From positions 62,001-126,000 of the forward strand of contig NZ_SBJH01000064.1 in NCBI RefSeq assembly GCF_004368405.1: a DNA stretch of 64,000 nucleotides, given 5' to 3'. The position numbers were made by a program, and so were the translations under genes. The stretch is from Olivibacter sp. XZL3. Its GTDB lineage: Bacteria; Bacteroidota; Bacteroidia; Sphingobacteriales; Sphingobacteriaceae. The notes beneath the pieces were generated by a model, which did not search any database, was not told where the DNA came from, and saw only the letters and a list, made by a program, of their open reading frames with translations. This document shows positions 26,675 through 35,023 of the stretch, one piece after another. Position 1 is the stretch's first letter. Every line of letters starts with the position of its first letter.

Positions 26675-26897
26675 GGGCAAATAGAATTAAACTGCGAAAA
26701 TACATATTCACGGATAAATAAAGCAGCGCGGGAGCTAAAAAGTGTCAGCCTGTGTCGACATGAGCGATTAACTTCATAAAAAATTACTTTTCAAGACAAA
26801 GAAATCAGATATTTGCAGACTTAGATTATTGAGATCGGCTGTGAAGGATAATCTATTAAGAAGCAACTTTAACGCGATTAAGCTTGGCCAAGATAAA

Positions 26898-27767
26898 ATG
26901 AACATTGGAAATCGGATCATCTCTTTCTTTTTATTCATGATTTCATTGCTTCCATTTTGGGCATTATATTGCTTAAGTGATCTGCTGTTTTTTCTGTTAT
27001 ACTATGTGATCGGTTATCGGAAAAAAGTAGTATATGAAAACTTAAGGAATTCGTTTCCAAATAAAACGAATGAAGAAATCGAGAAAATTGCTAAGAAATT
27101 CTTTATTTTCCTTGCAGATATGATTGTTGAAACCATTAAAATGAGAACGATCACCGCGGACGAAGTAAAGAAAAGGATTGTTGTTCATGCAACGCAGGAA
27201 GTCTATCGGCATTTAGAACAAGGACGGCCCGTTATCGGCACAACTGGACATTATAGCAATTGGGAACTAGGTATCCATCGATTATCGTTGATGCTTAACG
27301 ACCCATTACTAATTATCTATAAGCCACTTAGCAATAAAGGCTTTGAGAAAATATTTAACCGAATGCGATCGCGGTTTAATGCGCGGATGGTTCCAATGAA
27401 ACAGACACTAAGAGAAATTATTGCTTGTAAAAACATGCCCCATATGAGTATGTTTCTTTCCGATCAGACGCCTGCACGATCAGAATCTAACTATTTCGCG
27501 CCTTTTTTAGGCCAAGAAACGCTCATGTTTCTAGGCATGGAAAAAATAGCGAGAGCCACTAACTTTCCCGTCGTCTATTGCCATATCAATCGATTAAAAC
27601 GGGGGTATTACGAATGCACGTTCGAAACGCTGTTTGAGGCGCCCGCATCTACCGCGGATTATGAAATTACATTAGCTTACAATAAGCACCTGGAAAAAAT
27701 CATACACGATAAGCCCGAGCATTGGCTATGGTCGCACCGTAGATGGAAACACACTCCTACCGCATGA
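26898..27767 (+). CDS. Lysophospholipid (Kdo2-lipid A) acyltransferase, LpxL/HtrB family
   Basis: A 289-residue inner-membrane acyltransferase probably adding a secondary acyl chain to lipid A or a related lipid. A hydrophobic N-terminal anchor (IISFFLFMISLLPFWALYCL and a second helix FFLLYYVIGY) precedes the catalytic HX4(D/E) motif in GTTGHYSNWELGIHR. LSDQTPARSESNYFAPFLGQE follows and matches the DQ.P segment of the family. The C-terminus WLWSHRRWKH corresponds to the typical WxHRRWK motif. I chose ATG 26898 (MNIGNRII); the frame opens at TTG 26829, but that extension is hydrophilic and atypical. The last four bases overlap the glycosyltransferase start (ATGA). Confidence 0.88.
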   Translation: MNIGNRIISFFLFMISLLPFWALYCLSDLLFFLLYYVIGYRKKVVYENLRNSFPNKTNEEIEKIAKKFFIFLADMIVETIKMRTITADEVKKRIVVHATQEVYRHLEQGRPVIGTTGHYSNWELGIHRLSLMLNDPLLIIYKPLSNKGFEKIFNRMRSRFNARMVPMKQTLREIIACKNMPHMSMFLSDQTPARSESNYFAPFLGQETLMFLGMEKIARATNFPVVYCHINRLKRGYYECTFETLFEAPASTADYEITLAYNKHLEKIIHDKPEHWLWSHRRWKHTPTA

Positions 27768-28822
27768 ACAAAAAAGTAGCCGTGGTCATCCTAAATTGGA
27801 ATGGGAAAGACTATTTAGAGAAATTTCTGCCTTCAGTATGCGGAAGCAGTTATCCCCATTTGGAAATTGTAATTGGCGACAATGGTTCGACCGATGATTC
27901 TGTTTCATTCATAGAAAAGGAATACCCTTTCTTAAGGCTTATTAAAAACGCGAACAACTTCGGCTTTGCAGATGGATACAACCGCGTACTTGAACAGGTC
28001 GAAGCGGATTATTTCATACTATTGAATTCGGATGTACAGGTAGAGGGAAACTGGATAGAGCCCATTATCGAGCTTATGGAAACCGATGAAAGTATCGGCG
28101 CCGCACAGCCTAAAATACGATCCTATCAAGATAAGAGCAAATTTGAACATGCAGGTGCCGCTGGCGGATTTATTGACTGGCTAGGCTATCCTTTTTGTGC
28201 CGGCCGCATGCTGGAAAAAACCGAAATAGATGAAGGTCAATATAATGAAGCAAAAGAGATTTTTTGGGCCAGCGGAGCGGCCTTCTTCATTAGAAGCGAA
28301 GCATGGAAAAAAGTGAAGGGCTTTGATAAAGATTTCTTTGCTCATATGGAGGAAATAGATTTATGTTGGCGTTTAAAGCAAGTTGGGTACAGAATATATT
28401 ATTGTCCGACATCAACAGTATACCACGTGGGCGGGGGTACATTAAACAAAGAAAACCCATTCAAAACCTACCTTAATTTCCGAAATAACCTAGTGATGCT
28501 CCAAAAGAACCTTCCTTTAGCTCAAGCGATACTTATCATATTTATCCGGTTTTGGCTGGACTTTATAGCCTTACTACGTTTTTTTTATGAAGGAAAAAGA
28601 AAAGACGCCTTAGCTGTTAGCAAGGCCCATGTAAGCTTTTGTAGAAACTTTAGAAAAAATGCCCAAAAAAGAAAGCCAAACCCTCCGAAGGCTGTTGACT
28701 CCGGTATTTATAAAGCAAGCATTATTTGGGCTTACTTTATATTACGGAAGCAGAAGTTCAGTCAGTTAAACAAAAAAAAGTTTAAAGAACATAAAACAAA
28801 AAAAATGAACAGCAGTTTATAA
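27764..28822 (+). CDS. Glycosyltransferase family 2
   Basis: This 352-residue GT-A fold enzyme probably transfers a sugar to an envelope glycolipid or polysaccharide. VAVVILNWNGKDYLEKFLPSV opens the nucleotide-sugar domain. DNGSTDDS is the typical second motif, LLNSDVQVEGNWIEP contains the NSD (DxD-like) metal motif, and FWASGAAFFIRSEAWKKVKGFDKDFFAHMEEIDLCWRLKQVGY is the ED-containing catalytic segment seen in rhamnosyltransferase-like GT2s. A hydrophobic stretch AQAILIIFIRFWLDFIALLRFF near 260 suggests membrane association. The start ATG 27764 forms an ATGA overlap with the upstream acyltransferase stop, so the pair is translationally coupled. Confidence 0.9.
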   Translation: MNKKVAVVILNWNGKDYLEKFLPSVCGSSYPHLEIVIGDNGSTDDSVSFIEKEYPFLRLIKNANNFGFADGYNRVLEQVEADYFILLNSDVQVEGNWIEPIIELMETDESIGAAQPKIRSYQDKSKFEHAGAAGGFIDWLGYPFCAGRMLEKTEIDEGQYNEAKEIFWASGAAFFIRSEAWKKVKGFDKDFFAHMEEIDLCWRLKQVGYRIYYCPTSTVYHVGGGTLNKENPFKTYLNFRNNLVMLQKNLPLAQAILIIFIRFWLDFIALLRFFYEGKRKDALAVSKAHVSFCRNFRKNAQKRKPNPPKAVDSGIYKASIIWAYFILRKQKFSQLNKKKFKEHKTKKMNSSL

Positions 28823-28844
28823 TGTAACCTTTTATAATCGCCTT

Positions 28845-29555
28845 ATGAAGAAATTATCTTGTATTTTATCGTTTTGCTTGTGTTTTTCCTTGGTTTATGG
28901 ACAAACGACTTCACTTGCTGGCGCTTGGCAACTAAAAAAAGAAAACTTGCACCATACTTTAGTTCTCGTTGACAACTATTTATCCTATAGTGTATATAAT
29001 ATTGAAGATAAAAAATTTGTAAATACATGGGGCGGTCCATACAAGCCCGCCAAGCAGGCCGATCACTTTGAAGTGACCATTGAATACAATGCGTTAAAGC
29101 CGGAAGAGGTCCAGAAAAAACACGCGTATCAATTCAATGTGGCAGAGGAGGTGCTCGATATTAACGTCACAGGAGAAGTAGAGAAATGGCAGAGGTTAGA
29201 TAATAACGACGCGCCCTTGGCCGGCGTTTGGCGGATTACCAACAGAAAAGTGGACGACAAATTACAGGAAATGCCTTTAAGAGATCGCAGAACATTAAAG
29301 ATACTTAGTGGAACCCGGTTTCAATGGGTGGCAATCAATATAAAAACGGGCGAATTTTCTGGCACAGGCGGCGGTACATACACCTTCTCGAACGGTAAAT
29401 ATACCGAAAATATCGATTTTTTCTCCAGGGACGGAAGCCGCGTAGGGACGGCACTGGCTTTTGACGGTAAACTGGAAGAAGGAAAATGGCATCACAGCGG
29501 ATTAAGCTCCAAAGGAGATCCTATTTACGAAATATGGAGCCGTATGTATCAGTAA
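28845..29555 (+). CDS. Secreted protein with two lipocalin-like repeats, function unknown
   Basis: A 236-residue exported protein: signal peptide MKKLSCILSFCLCFSLVYGQ, then two related halves. The first begins SLAGAWQLKKENLHHTLVLV and the second PLAGVWRITNRKVDD. Each continues with beta-rich segments ending in small GTGG or GPYK turns. This double LxGxW layout recalls the lipocalin-like DUF families common in Bacteroidota periplasm, but I cannot name the family securely. It lies 22 bases after the glycosyltransferase on the same strand and may be co-transcribed. The end faces aroQ convergently at 18 bases. Confidence 0.7.
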   Translation: MKKLSCILSFCLCFSLVYGQTTSLAGAWQLKKENLHHTLVLVDNYLSYSVYNIEDKKFVNTWGGPYKPAKQADHFEVTIEYNALKPEEVQKKHAYQFNVAEEVLDINVTGEVEKWQRLDNNDAPLAGVWRITNRKVDDKLQEMPLRDRRTLKILSGTRFQWVAINIKTGEFSGTGGGTYTFSNGKYTENIDFFSRDGSRVGTALAFDGKLEEGKWHHSGLSSKGDPIYEIWSRMYQ

Positions 29556-29573
29556 TCGGGAGCTGATTGATCC

Positions 29574-29987
29574 CTAGGTAAAGCTTTGTATGGCCAAGCG
29601 GTAACCGTTAAGTCCGAAACCGCATAGAACGCCTTTACAATTTTTAGCCAAATAAGAATGATGCCTAAAGGGCTCCCTTGCATAAACGTTTGAAATATGC
29701 ACCTCGATAACGGGCGTCTGTATTGAAGCTATAGCATCTCCTATAGCTATCGACGTATGCGTGTACGCTCCTGCGTTCAAGACAATGCCGTCATACGAAA
29801 AGCCGACTTCATGGAGTTTATCGATAATGTCTCCCTCATGATTACTTTGAAAGTAAGAAAGATCAATGGAGGAAAAATGTTCCTTTAACTCTTCAAAGTA
29901 ACTATCGAAACCTGTATTTCCGTATACAGCAGGTTCTCTTACCCCCAATAAGTTCAAATTAGGCCCGTTAATGATCAGAATTCTCAT
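29574..29987 (-). CDS. aroQ: 3-dehydroquinate dehydratase, type II
   Basis: This enzyme catalyses the third step of the shikimate pathway, dehydrating 3-dehydroquinate. The 137 residues are the right size for the dodecameric type II enzyme. The conserved GPNLNLLGVREPAVYGN contains the catalytic Tyr near 22 and loop Arg. SNHEGDIID, LNAGAYTHTSIAIGDAI and EVHISNVYAREPFRHHSY hold the Asn, His and Arg residues of the active site. GFGLNGYRLAI closes the protein. It is a single-gene unit, with the divergent murI 207 bases upstream. Confidence 0.95.
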   Translation of the reverse strand: MRILIINGPNLNLLGVREPAVYGNTGFDSYFEELKEHFSSIDLSYFQSNHEGDIIDKLHEVGFSYDGIVLNAGAYTHTSIAIGDAIASIQTPVIEVHISNVYAREPFRHHSYLAKNCKGVLCGFGLNGYRLAIQSFT

Positions 29988-30194
29988 TCGAATAAATTGT
30001 TTTTATTTCTTTTTCAACTGCAGCTATGCAACTTTCATTTATTAACAATAGTTTTGCATCATGCTTGCCGGTGTGTACTTTGCGACAAAGATAGTGTTTT
30101 TCGCCCATAAAGTGTATCCGGCTTTATCGGTCGGACGTCCGCAATGGTAGTATGGACGCCGATGACAAACAACACCTTTTAATTCGCAAACACC

Positions 30195-31040
30195 ATGGGG
30201 CCAATAGGCATTTTTGATTCCGGTTACGGAGGACTTACGGTTTTTAAGGAGATCAGCAACTTACTTCCTCAGTACGATTATATTTACCTAGGCGATAATG
30301 CACGGGTGCCCTATGGCACCCGCTCTTATGATACGGTTTATCAGTATACCCTTGAATGCGTAAACCACTTGTTTGATATGGGCTGCCATCTGGTCATTTT
30401 AGCATGCAATACAGCCTCTGCAAAAGCCTTGAGAAGCATCCAGCAGAAGGACCTGCCCCAGCGTCGCGATAGACGAAATGTGCTCGGTGTCATCCGGCCC
30501 ACTACAGAGCTTATCGACCGTTTCACAACAAGCAAACATGTCGGCATTTTGGCCACCTCGGGAACTGTCAATTCACAATCTTATGTATTGGAAATTTTAA
30601 AATTTTTCCCGGCCATCAGCGTTTATCAGGAGGCATGCCCCATGTGGGTACCGCTTGTAGAAAATAATGAAATGGCTTCAGCCGGTGCCCGCTATTTCGT
30701 GAAGCAACATATAGATCGGCTCTTCCAACAATCAAACGCGATTGATGCCGTCATTTTGGCCTGCACACATTATCCGCTGTTACTTCCGTTAATTAAAGAA
30801 TTTATTCCGAAGCACGTACAAGTCATATCCCAAGGGAATATTGTAGCACATAGCCTAGCGGATTACCTCACTCGCCATAGAGAGATGGAAAGCCTTTGTA
30901 CAAAAGGGGGCAACAAACAATTCTTTACGACAGAGAGTATAGAAAATTTCAATGAAAAGGCAGGTCTCTTTTACGGATCAAAGGTAGAAGCACAGCATCT
31001 CGATTTAATGAACAAAGGCGTTAGCTGTCGCAAGATTTGA
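30195..31040 (+). CDS. murI: Glutamate racemase
   Basis: It makes D-glutamate for peptidoglycan by cofactor-free two-base racemisation. The 281 residues carry GPIGIFDSGYGGLTVFKEI at the N-terminus, YLGDNARVPYGTRS, the first catalytic Cys in VILACNTASAKAL (near 75), and the second Cys/His in AVILACTHYPLLLPLI (near 195). The Asp/Ser in FDSGYGG is also present. It is preceded by 207 bases shared with aroQ. After the stop an ACAAAGC/GCTTTGT hairpin (about 31040-31062) separates it from the convergent helicase gene, but without a T-run. Confidence 0.95.
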   Translation: MGPIGIFDSGYGGLTVFKEISNLLPQYDYIYLGDNARVPYGTRSYDTVYQYTLECVNHLFDMGCHLVILACNTASAKALRSIQQKDLPQRRDRRNVLGVIRPTTELIDRFTTSKHVGILATSGTVNSQSYVLEILKFFPAISVYQEACPMWVPLVENNEMASAGARYFVKQHIDRLFQQSNAIDAVILACTHYPLLLPLIKEFIPKHVQVISQGNIVAHSLADYLTRHREMESLCTKGGNKQFFTTESIENFNEKAGLFYGSKVEAQHLDLMNKGVSCRKI

Positions 31041-31069
31041 CAAAGCGGATTCCAGCTTTGTTCAAAACA

Positions 31070-32491
31070 TTAATCGGCAAAAAACTTATCATTAAAATTC
31101 ACCAAAAACAGCTCTTTTGTTGCGCGGGTGCAGGCAGTGTAAAGCCAACGCAAAAAGTCTATATTAAGCATATCTTCGGTTAAAAAGCCCTGATCTACAA
31201 AAACAGCATCCCATTGTCCACCTTGTGCTTTATGACAGGTAACTGCCATAGAAAACTTGATTTGCAGCGCATTATAATAAGAATCGGTTTTAAGCGCGGC
31301 TAGTTGATCTTTCTTGTTTCCCAGCTCCTGATAGTCGGACATCACCGAATCGAACAATTGTTGCTGACTTTCTACCGGTAAATTGGGTGAGTCGGAATAT
31401 AAGCTCTCCAATATCACCCTGCAAGACAAAGGTTCTTCATCAACTTGATCCACGAATCCTAAAACTACGTCTGCAAATTTGAAACCGTGTTGCTCATGCA
31501 CATTGCGGACTCTTTTCACAACGGCCATATCTCCATTGGCAATGAACGGTTGGGATGAATCCTCCCCGCTCGTCCAATAATAATTGTTTCGCACCACCAT
31601 GACATGATCTCCTCCCGTTAATTCCTCTTCCCGATAGAGTATCCTGTTACGGATCTGCTGGTTATACAGATTGGCACTTTTATTTGATCTGCAAACGACC
31701 AAGGTATTTTCAATACCATATTTGTCGTAAGCATAATGCAGTCCCTCAATTAAGCGTTCTCCGGTCATCCGGTAAACATCCGCATAGCTCTTCACCTTAA
31801 GCCTTGGAAAGTGAAGCTTTTTCACCGCTTCTTTCCGTCTTATCTGCTCGCGAATAGCAGTAGCATTAAATAAAATACCCGAATTCTGCGCTTGCCGCAC
31901 AACTTCTGTTAACTCACAGCCCATCACACCATAGCCGAAATGATCTTCGAGATAACGCGAATTTAATGCGGGACTCTCCAATAAGCCGACGGGAGGCAAT
32001 TGCGCAACGTCACCTAAAAACAGGAGCTTGCAGTCCTCTCCTCTTTCCACGTAGTTTATTAAGTCTTCCAACAGGCCCTTTTTACCAAAGCCGCTTGATT
32101 CATTCGAAATCATAGAAGCCTCGTCTATAATAAACAAGGTGTTTTTATGTAAATTATCAGCTAACACGAAAGACATATCGGGCGTGCCGGCAACTTTCTT
32201 TCGATAAATTTTCTTGTGAATCGTAAATGCAGCTTTTTCCGTATAGGTACTGATGACCTTAGCAGCCCGTCCCGTTGGCGCTAGCAGGATGGAGCGCATA
32301 TTGAGTGCAGGAAGCACACGAACCAAGGTACTGATCAATGTAGTCTTACCGGTACCGGCATATCCTCTCAATATAAAAATGGTGGCGTTTTCACTAAGCG
32401 TTAGAAAGGCTGCCAGTTCCTTAAACGCCTCCTTTTGCTGTAACGTAGGTGTCGCGGGAAAAGATTGTTCGAATTTCTTTATTATTTCCAC
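31070..32491 (-). CDS. RecD2/Dda-like superfamily 1 DNA helicase
   Basis: A 473-residue ATP-dependent helicase with one AAA/SF1 core. The Walker A is FILRGYAGTGKTTLISTL (about 40-57), Walker B is TLFIIDEASMISN, and motif III/Q-like is CKLLFLGDVAQLPPVGL. The C-terminal UvrD-like half has VTCHKAQGGQWDAVFVDQG and WLYTACTRATKELFLVN. It lacks the long N-terminal regions of full RecD2 and has no RecB/RecC neighbours, so it resembles stand-alone RecD-like or Dda-type helicases of Bacteroidota. I chose GTG 32491; the frame opens at GTG 32506, but a perfect -7 box (32495-32502) overlaps that upstream start. Confidence 0.85.
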   Translation of the reverse strand: MEIIKKFEQSFPATPTLQQKEAFKELAAFLTLSENATIFILRGYAGTGKTTLISTLVRVLPALNMRSILLAPTGRAAKVISTYTEKAAFTIHKKIYRKKVAGTPDMSFVLADNLHKNTLFIIDEASMISNESSGFGKKGLLEDLINYVERGEDCKLLFLGDVAQLPPVGLLESPALNSRYLEDHFGYGVMGCELTEVVRQAQNSGILFNATAIREQIRRKEAVKKLHFPRLKVKSYADVYRMTGERLIEGLHYAYDKYGIENTLVVCRSNKSANLYNQQIRNRILYREEELTGGDHVMVVRNNYYWTSGEDSSQPFIANGDMAVVKRVRNVHEQHGFKFADVVLGFVDQVDEEPLSCRVILESLYSDSPNLPVESQQQLFDSVMSDYQELGNKKDQLAALKTDSYYNALQIKFSMAVTCHKAQGGQWDAVFVDQGFLTEDMLNIDFLRWLYTACTRATKELFLVNFNDKFFAD

Positions 32492-32494
32492 GTT

Positions 32495-32526
32495 CAAACC
32501 TAGCACAAAAAAATGCTTTTTGCAAT
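32495..32526 (-). promoter_or_regulatory. Promoter of the RecD-like helicase gene
   Basis: On the minus strand ATTG (32526-32523), 20 bases, then TAGGTTTG (32502-32495), an exact -7 box. The GTG at 32491 follows after three bases, implying a leaderless message. Its -33 element abuts that of the divergent promoter at 32519. Confidence 0.6.
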
Positions 32527-32549
32527 ATCGTTTCTAAAGGGTACTTTTG
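32519..32549 (+). promoter_or_regulatory. Promoter of the DUF3822-rsmD-coaD unit
   Basis: TTTG (32519-32522), exactly 19 bases, then TACTTTTG (32542-32549), a full consensus match at both elements. The ATG at 32556 follows after six bases, so the transcript probably starts at or within a few bases of the AUG. Confidence 0.75.
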
Positions 32550-32555
32550 CTATCC

Positions 32556-33371
32556 ATGAGTGAATTATTGCAAATAGAATTTATTGACGACCACTTCACC
32601 GTAGACAAAAGCGCGGAATACCAGTTATTAGTAAGGCGTGGTGTGCACCGATCTCAGATGGCCATTTTCAATCAACAAAACCAGTTGTTATTGTTGCTAT
32701 CTTGGAAAAAAGGCAAACCGGAAGAGCGGGTTAATCAACTGTTAAGCTTAACATACCATTCAAAAATCATTTCCGTAGAGACAAAACAAAAAGCTCTTAT
32801 TCCTAACAATTTATATAATTCATCTCAAGAAATATACTACCTAAATGCTTTCTCTTTAGATAAGGAAAATCATTTCCTACACACCGATGATGTAAAGGGC
32901 TTTGACGCGAAGTGCATATATGGTGTCTCTTTAAAAGAGCAACAACAGCTGCTTTCGGACTTTTCAGATTTTACCGTTAAGTCCATCAGCACGGTAATAT
33001 TAAATACGTTGGCTAGGGTTACCCCCGAGTATAAAGACTATCTATCCATCAATTTTGATGATGGCTATACGGACTTTACTTATATTTCAGACGGAAAACT
33101 GATTTATCACCACTCGCATCCAAGCCAAAACGCAGATGAATTTAACTACTTCCTCCTGGCTATTGTTCAGGAATATGGTATTGACTTTTCGAATGTATCG
33201 ATGATCGTTTCAGGCCAAATAGAGCCGGACGACACCAATTACCAACGGCTAAGAAAATATAGCGATCAGTTGTCGTTCTTAGATTTATCTGGCATCATCG
33301 ATTGCCGTAATTTCAACATCCTGAAGAAAAGCTATCAAAAGTTGGCATTGTTTGGATTATTATGCGGATAA
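32556..33371 (+). CDS. DUF3822-family protein
   Basis: A 271-residue soluble protein of the DUF3822 family, found almost only in Bacteroidota and usually upstream of rsmD and coaD, as here. The family is thought to adopt an actin/PilM-like (ASKHA) fold. SINFDDGYTDFTYISDGKLIYHH resembles the second phosphate-loop hairpin region of that fold, and VSMIVSGQIEPDD a third. No catalytic role is known. I chose ATG 32556; the frame opens at a TTG at 32547 that lies inside the -7 box. The stop overlaps the rsmD start by 10 bases. Confidence 0.85.
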   Translation: MSELLQIEFIDDHFTVDKSAEYQLLVRRGVHRSQMAIFNQQNQLLLLLSWKKGKPEERVNQLLSLTYHSKIISVETKQKALIPNNLYNSSQEIYYLNAFSLDKENHFLHTDDVKGFDAKCIYGVSLKEQQQLLSDFSDFTVKSISTVILNTLARVTPEYKDYLSINFDDGYTDFTYISDGKLIYHHSHPSQNADEFNYFLLAIVQEYGIDFSNVSMIVSGQIEPDDTNYQRLRKYSDQLSFLDLSGIIDCRNFNILKKSYQKLALFGLLCG

Positions 33372-33898
33372 TTGGCGGACATATTAAAGGAGTACGGCTT
33401 TCGCCTCCGACGAACCTACCTGTGCGTCCGACGACGGACTTGGCAAAGGAAGCCTTATTCAATATTCTGGAAAACAGCGTTACATGGGATGAAACAGACG
33501 CCCTAGACTTATTTAGTGGCACCGGCAATATTTCCCTCGAACTGGCATCGAGGGGGGTACGAAGTGTCTTATCTGTGGAAGTTCATGGCAAATGCTGCGC
33601 CTATATAAATACACAAAAAAGCAAGTACCACTTGGAGCAGATGAAGATCGTTAAAGCAGATGTGCTAAAATTTATAACGACCTGCCGACAATCGTTTGAT
33701 TTTATTTTCGCCGATCCGCCCTATGATTTGCCACAACTCCCGCTTTTGCCCAAGCTGTTGTTCGACCATAATTTAGTGCGCCAAAATGGGCTCTTTGTAT
33801 TAGAGCATCCTACCACCAGAAAAGTAAGCCAACACCCAAATTTTGTAGAACAGCGATCGTACGGCTACTCTTCGTTTAGCTTTTTTGAGTGTTCTTAA
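33362..33898 (+). CDS. rsmD: 16S rRNA (guanine(966)-N2)-methyltransferase
   Basis: This SAM-dependent enzyme methylates G966 of 16S rRNA in the assembled small subunit. The 178 residues begin MRIIGGHIKGVRLSPP, followed by RPTTDLAKEALFNIL, SAM motif I ALDLFSGTGNISLELASRG, and the catalytic motif IV FIFADPPYDLPQLP (DPPY). Length and the RPTTD...KEALFNI signature are characteristic of RsmD. The start overlaps the DUF3822 gene by 10 bases, indicating translational coupling. coaD follows within 52 bases, a pairing shared with many bacteria. Confidence 0.94.
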   Translation: MRIIGGHIKGVRLSPPTNLPVRPTTDLAKEALFNILENSVTWDETDALDLFSGTGNISLELASRGVRSVLSVEVHGKCCAYINTQKSKYHLEQMKIVKADVLKFITTCRQSFDFIFADPPYDLPQLPLLPKLLFDHNLVRQNGLFVLEHPTTRKVSQHPNFVEQRSYGYSSFSFFECS

Positions 33899-33950
33899 CG
33901 GTTACTAAATTATTTTCTATATGTTTGAGGAAGAAAATAGGCAGCCGACG

Positions 33951-34418
33951 ATGAAAAAGCGAATTGCATTATTTCCTGGATCCTTCGACCCCATCACCAA
34001 TGCGCATATGGACATTGTTCGCCGGTCGGTATCCCTTTTCGATGAAATTTATATCGCTATTGGACTCAATAGTTCGAAAACGCCATTACTGACTACCGAA
34101 CAGAGAATCGGGATTCTTGAAGACATTTTCCGCGACACTCCTTCCGTCCATGTGGCCAGCTACACCGGCTTAACAGTTGATTATTGTAAGGAAATCGGTG
34201 CGGGTTATATCCTCCGAGGGCTTCGAAATGCTGGAGATTTCGATTTTGAGCATGCGATAGCCCAGAATAACCTACAGCTCGAACCGAATATCCAAACGGT
34301 ATTGCTGTTAGCCAGTCCGGGCTACGGGCATATCAGTTCAACAATAGTGAGAGACATCCTCAAAAATGGCGGTTCCATTGACCACCTTGTGCCTCAGGAA
34401 GTATTAAACTATATATAA
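33951..34418 (+). CDS. coaD: Phosphopantetheine adenylyltransferase
   Basis: The enzyme converts 4'-phosphopantetheine and ATP to dephospho-CoA, the fourth step of CoA synthesis. The 155 residues hold the nucleotidyltransferase motif ALFPGSFDPITNAH at the N-terminus, RGLRNAGDFDFEHAIAQNN in the middle, and the ISSTIVRDILKNGG motif near the C-terminus. I chose ATG 33951 (MKKRIALF). An earlier in-frame ATG at 33921 lies inside a perfect -7 box (TATGTTTG, 33920-33927), so it is unlikely to be translated from that promoter. The 3' end overlaps the convergent Nudix gene by 10 bases. Confidence 0.94.
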   Translation: MKKRIALFPGSFDPITNAHMDIVRRSVSLFDEIYIAIGLNSSKTPLLTTEQRIGILEDIFRDTPSVHVASYTGLTVDYCKEIGAGYILRGLRNAGDFDFEHAIAQNNLQLEPNIQTVLLLASPGYGHISSTIVRDILKNGGSIDHLVPQEVLNYI

Positions 34419-35023
34419 GCTTTCTTTTCCAGTACATCTTTGATAATACCATAAGTATTCGTCAGCACCTCGCCGATCTGTTCTGGCTGAATCCATCGAG
34501 CCTCGGTGATATCTTCACTGGTTTGAGGAATCAGTTTTGGTTTTTTGTTCACGCCCATCTCATACCAATTCGTCTTTTTGAGTACGACATTCCCCTTCAT
34601 TTCATAGGCATGATAAGAAGACATGATTTTCGGGCCCAGGTAATCTACGTGTATACCGCATTCCTCTTCGACCTCACGTAGCGCTGCTTTTTTACTTTTT
34701 TCGCCGGGATCGATTTTCCCTTTAGGCAAATCCCACTTGCCCAGCCGGTGTATAAATAGGATGTCCCCGTCACCGTTTTTCACCAATCCGCCGGCTGCTC
34801 CAATTAGCTTTATCGACTTTTTCAAGGTTCTAAGCGTCGCTCTTGGATCTTCTACCAAAAGTAAGAACGTAGTAGGAACTTGAAGCGTTGAACTTTTCTT
34901 AAAAAGTTTTACAAAATCAAAAGTCTGTGAATCAATTTGTTGAAAAGATCCAAACGCATCAGGTTTAAAATCGGTCAACAGAAGGACCGATTCGTTCATA
35001 TAAATTTTATAAATTTGCATCAT
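34409..35023 (-). CDS. Nudix hydrolase
   Basis: A 204-residue protein. The N-terminal 65 residues are of unknown fold, and a Nudix domain of about 130 residues follows. The Nudix box GKIDPGEKSKKAALREVEEECGI fits GX5EX7REUXEEXGU. KNGDGDILFIHRLGKWDLPKG precedes it. Substrate (nucleotide sugar, dinucleoside polyphosphate or other NDP-X) cannot be told. The first ATG (35023) overlaps the divergent pyrE ATG (35022) on the other strand; ATGs at 35020 and 34999 are alternatives. The 3' end overlaps coaD by 10 bases, so the gene is packed into both neighbours. Confidence 0.88.
   Translation of the reverse strand: MMQIYKIYMNESVLLLTDFKPDAFGSFQQIDSQTFDFVKLFKKSSTLQVPTTFLLLVEDPRATLRTLKKSIKLIGAAGGLVKNGDGDILFIHRLGKWDLPKGKIDPGEKSKKAALREVEEECGIHVDYLGPKIMSSYHAYEMKGNVVLKKTNWYEMGVNKKPKLIPQTSEDITEARWIQPEQIGEVLTNTYGIIKDVLEKKAYI
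35010..35017 (+). promoter_or_regulatory. -7 box of pyrE
   Basis: TAAATTTG matches TAnnTTTG exactly and ends four bases before the pyrE ATG at 35022, implying a leaderless or near-leaderless transcript. The -33 region (around 34990) is only weakly similar to TTTG. Confidence 0.5.
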
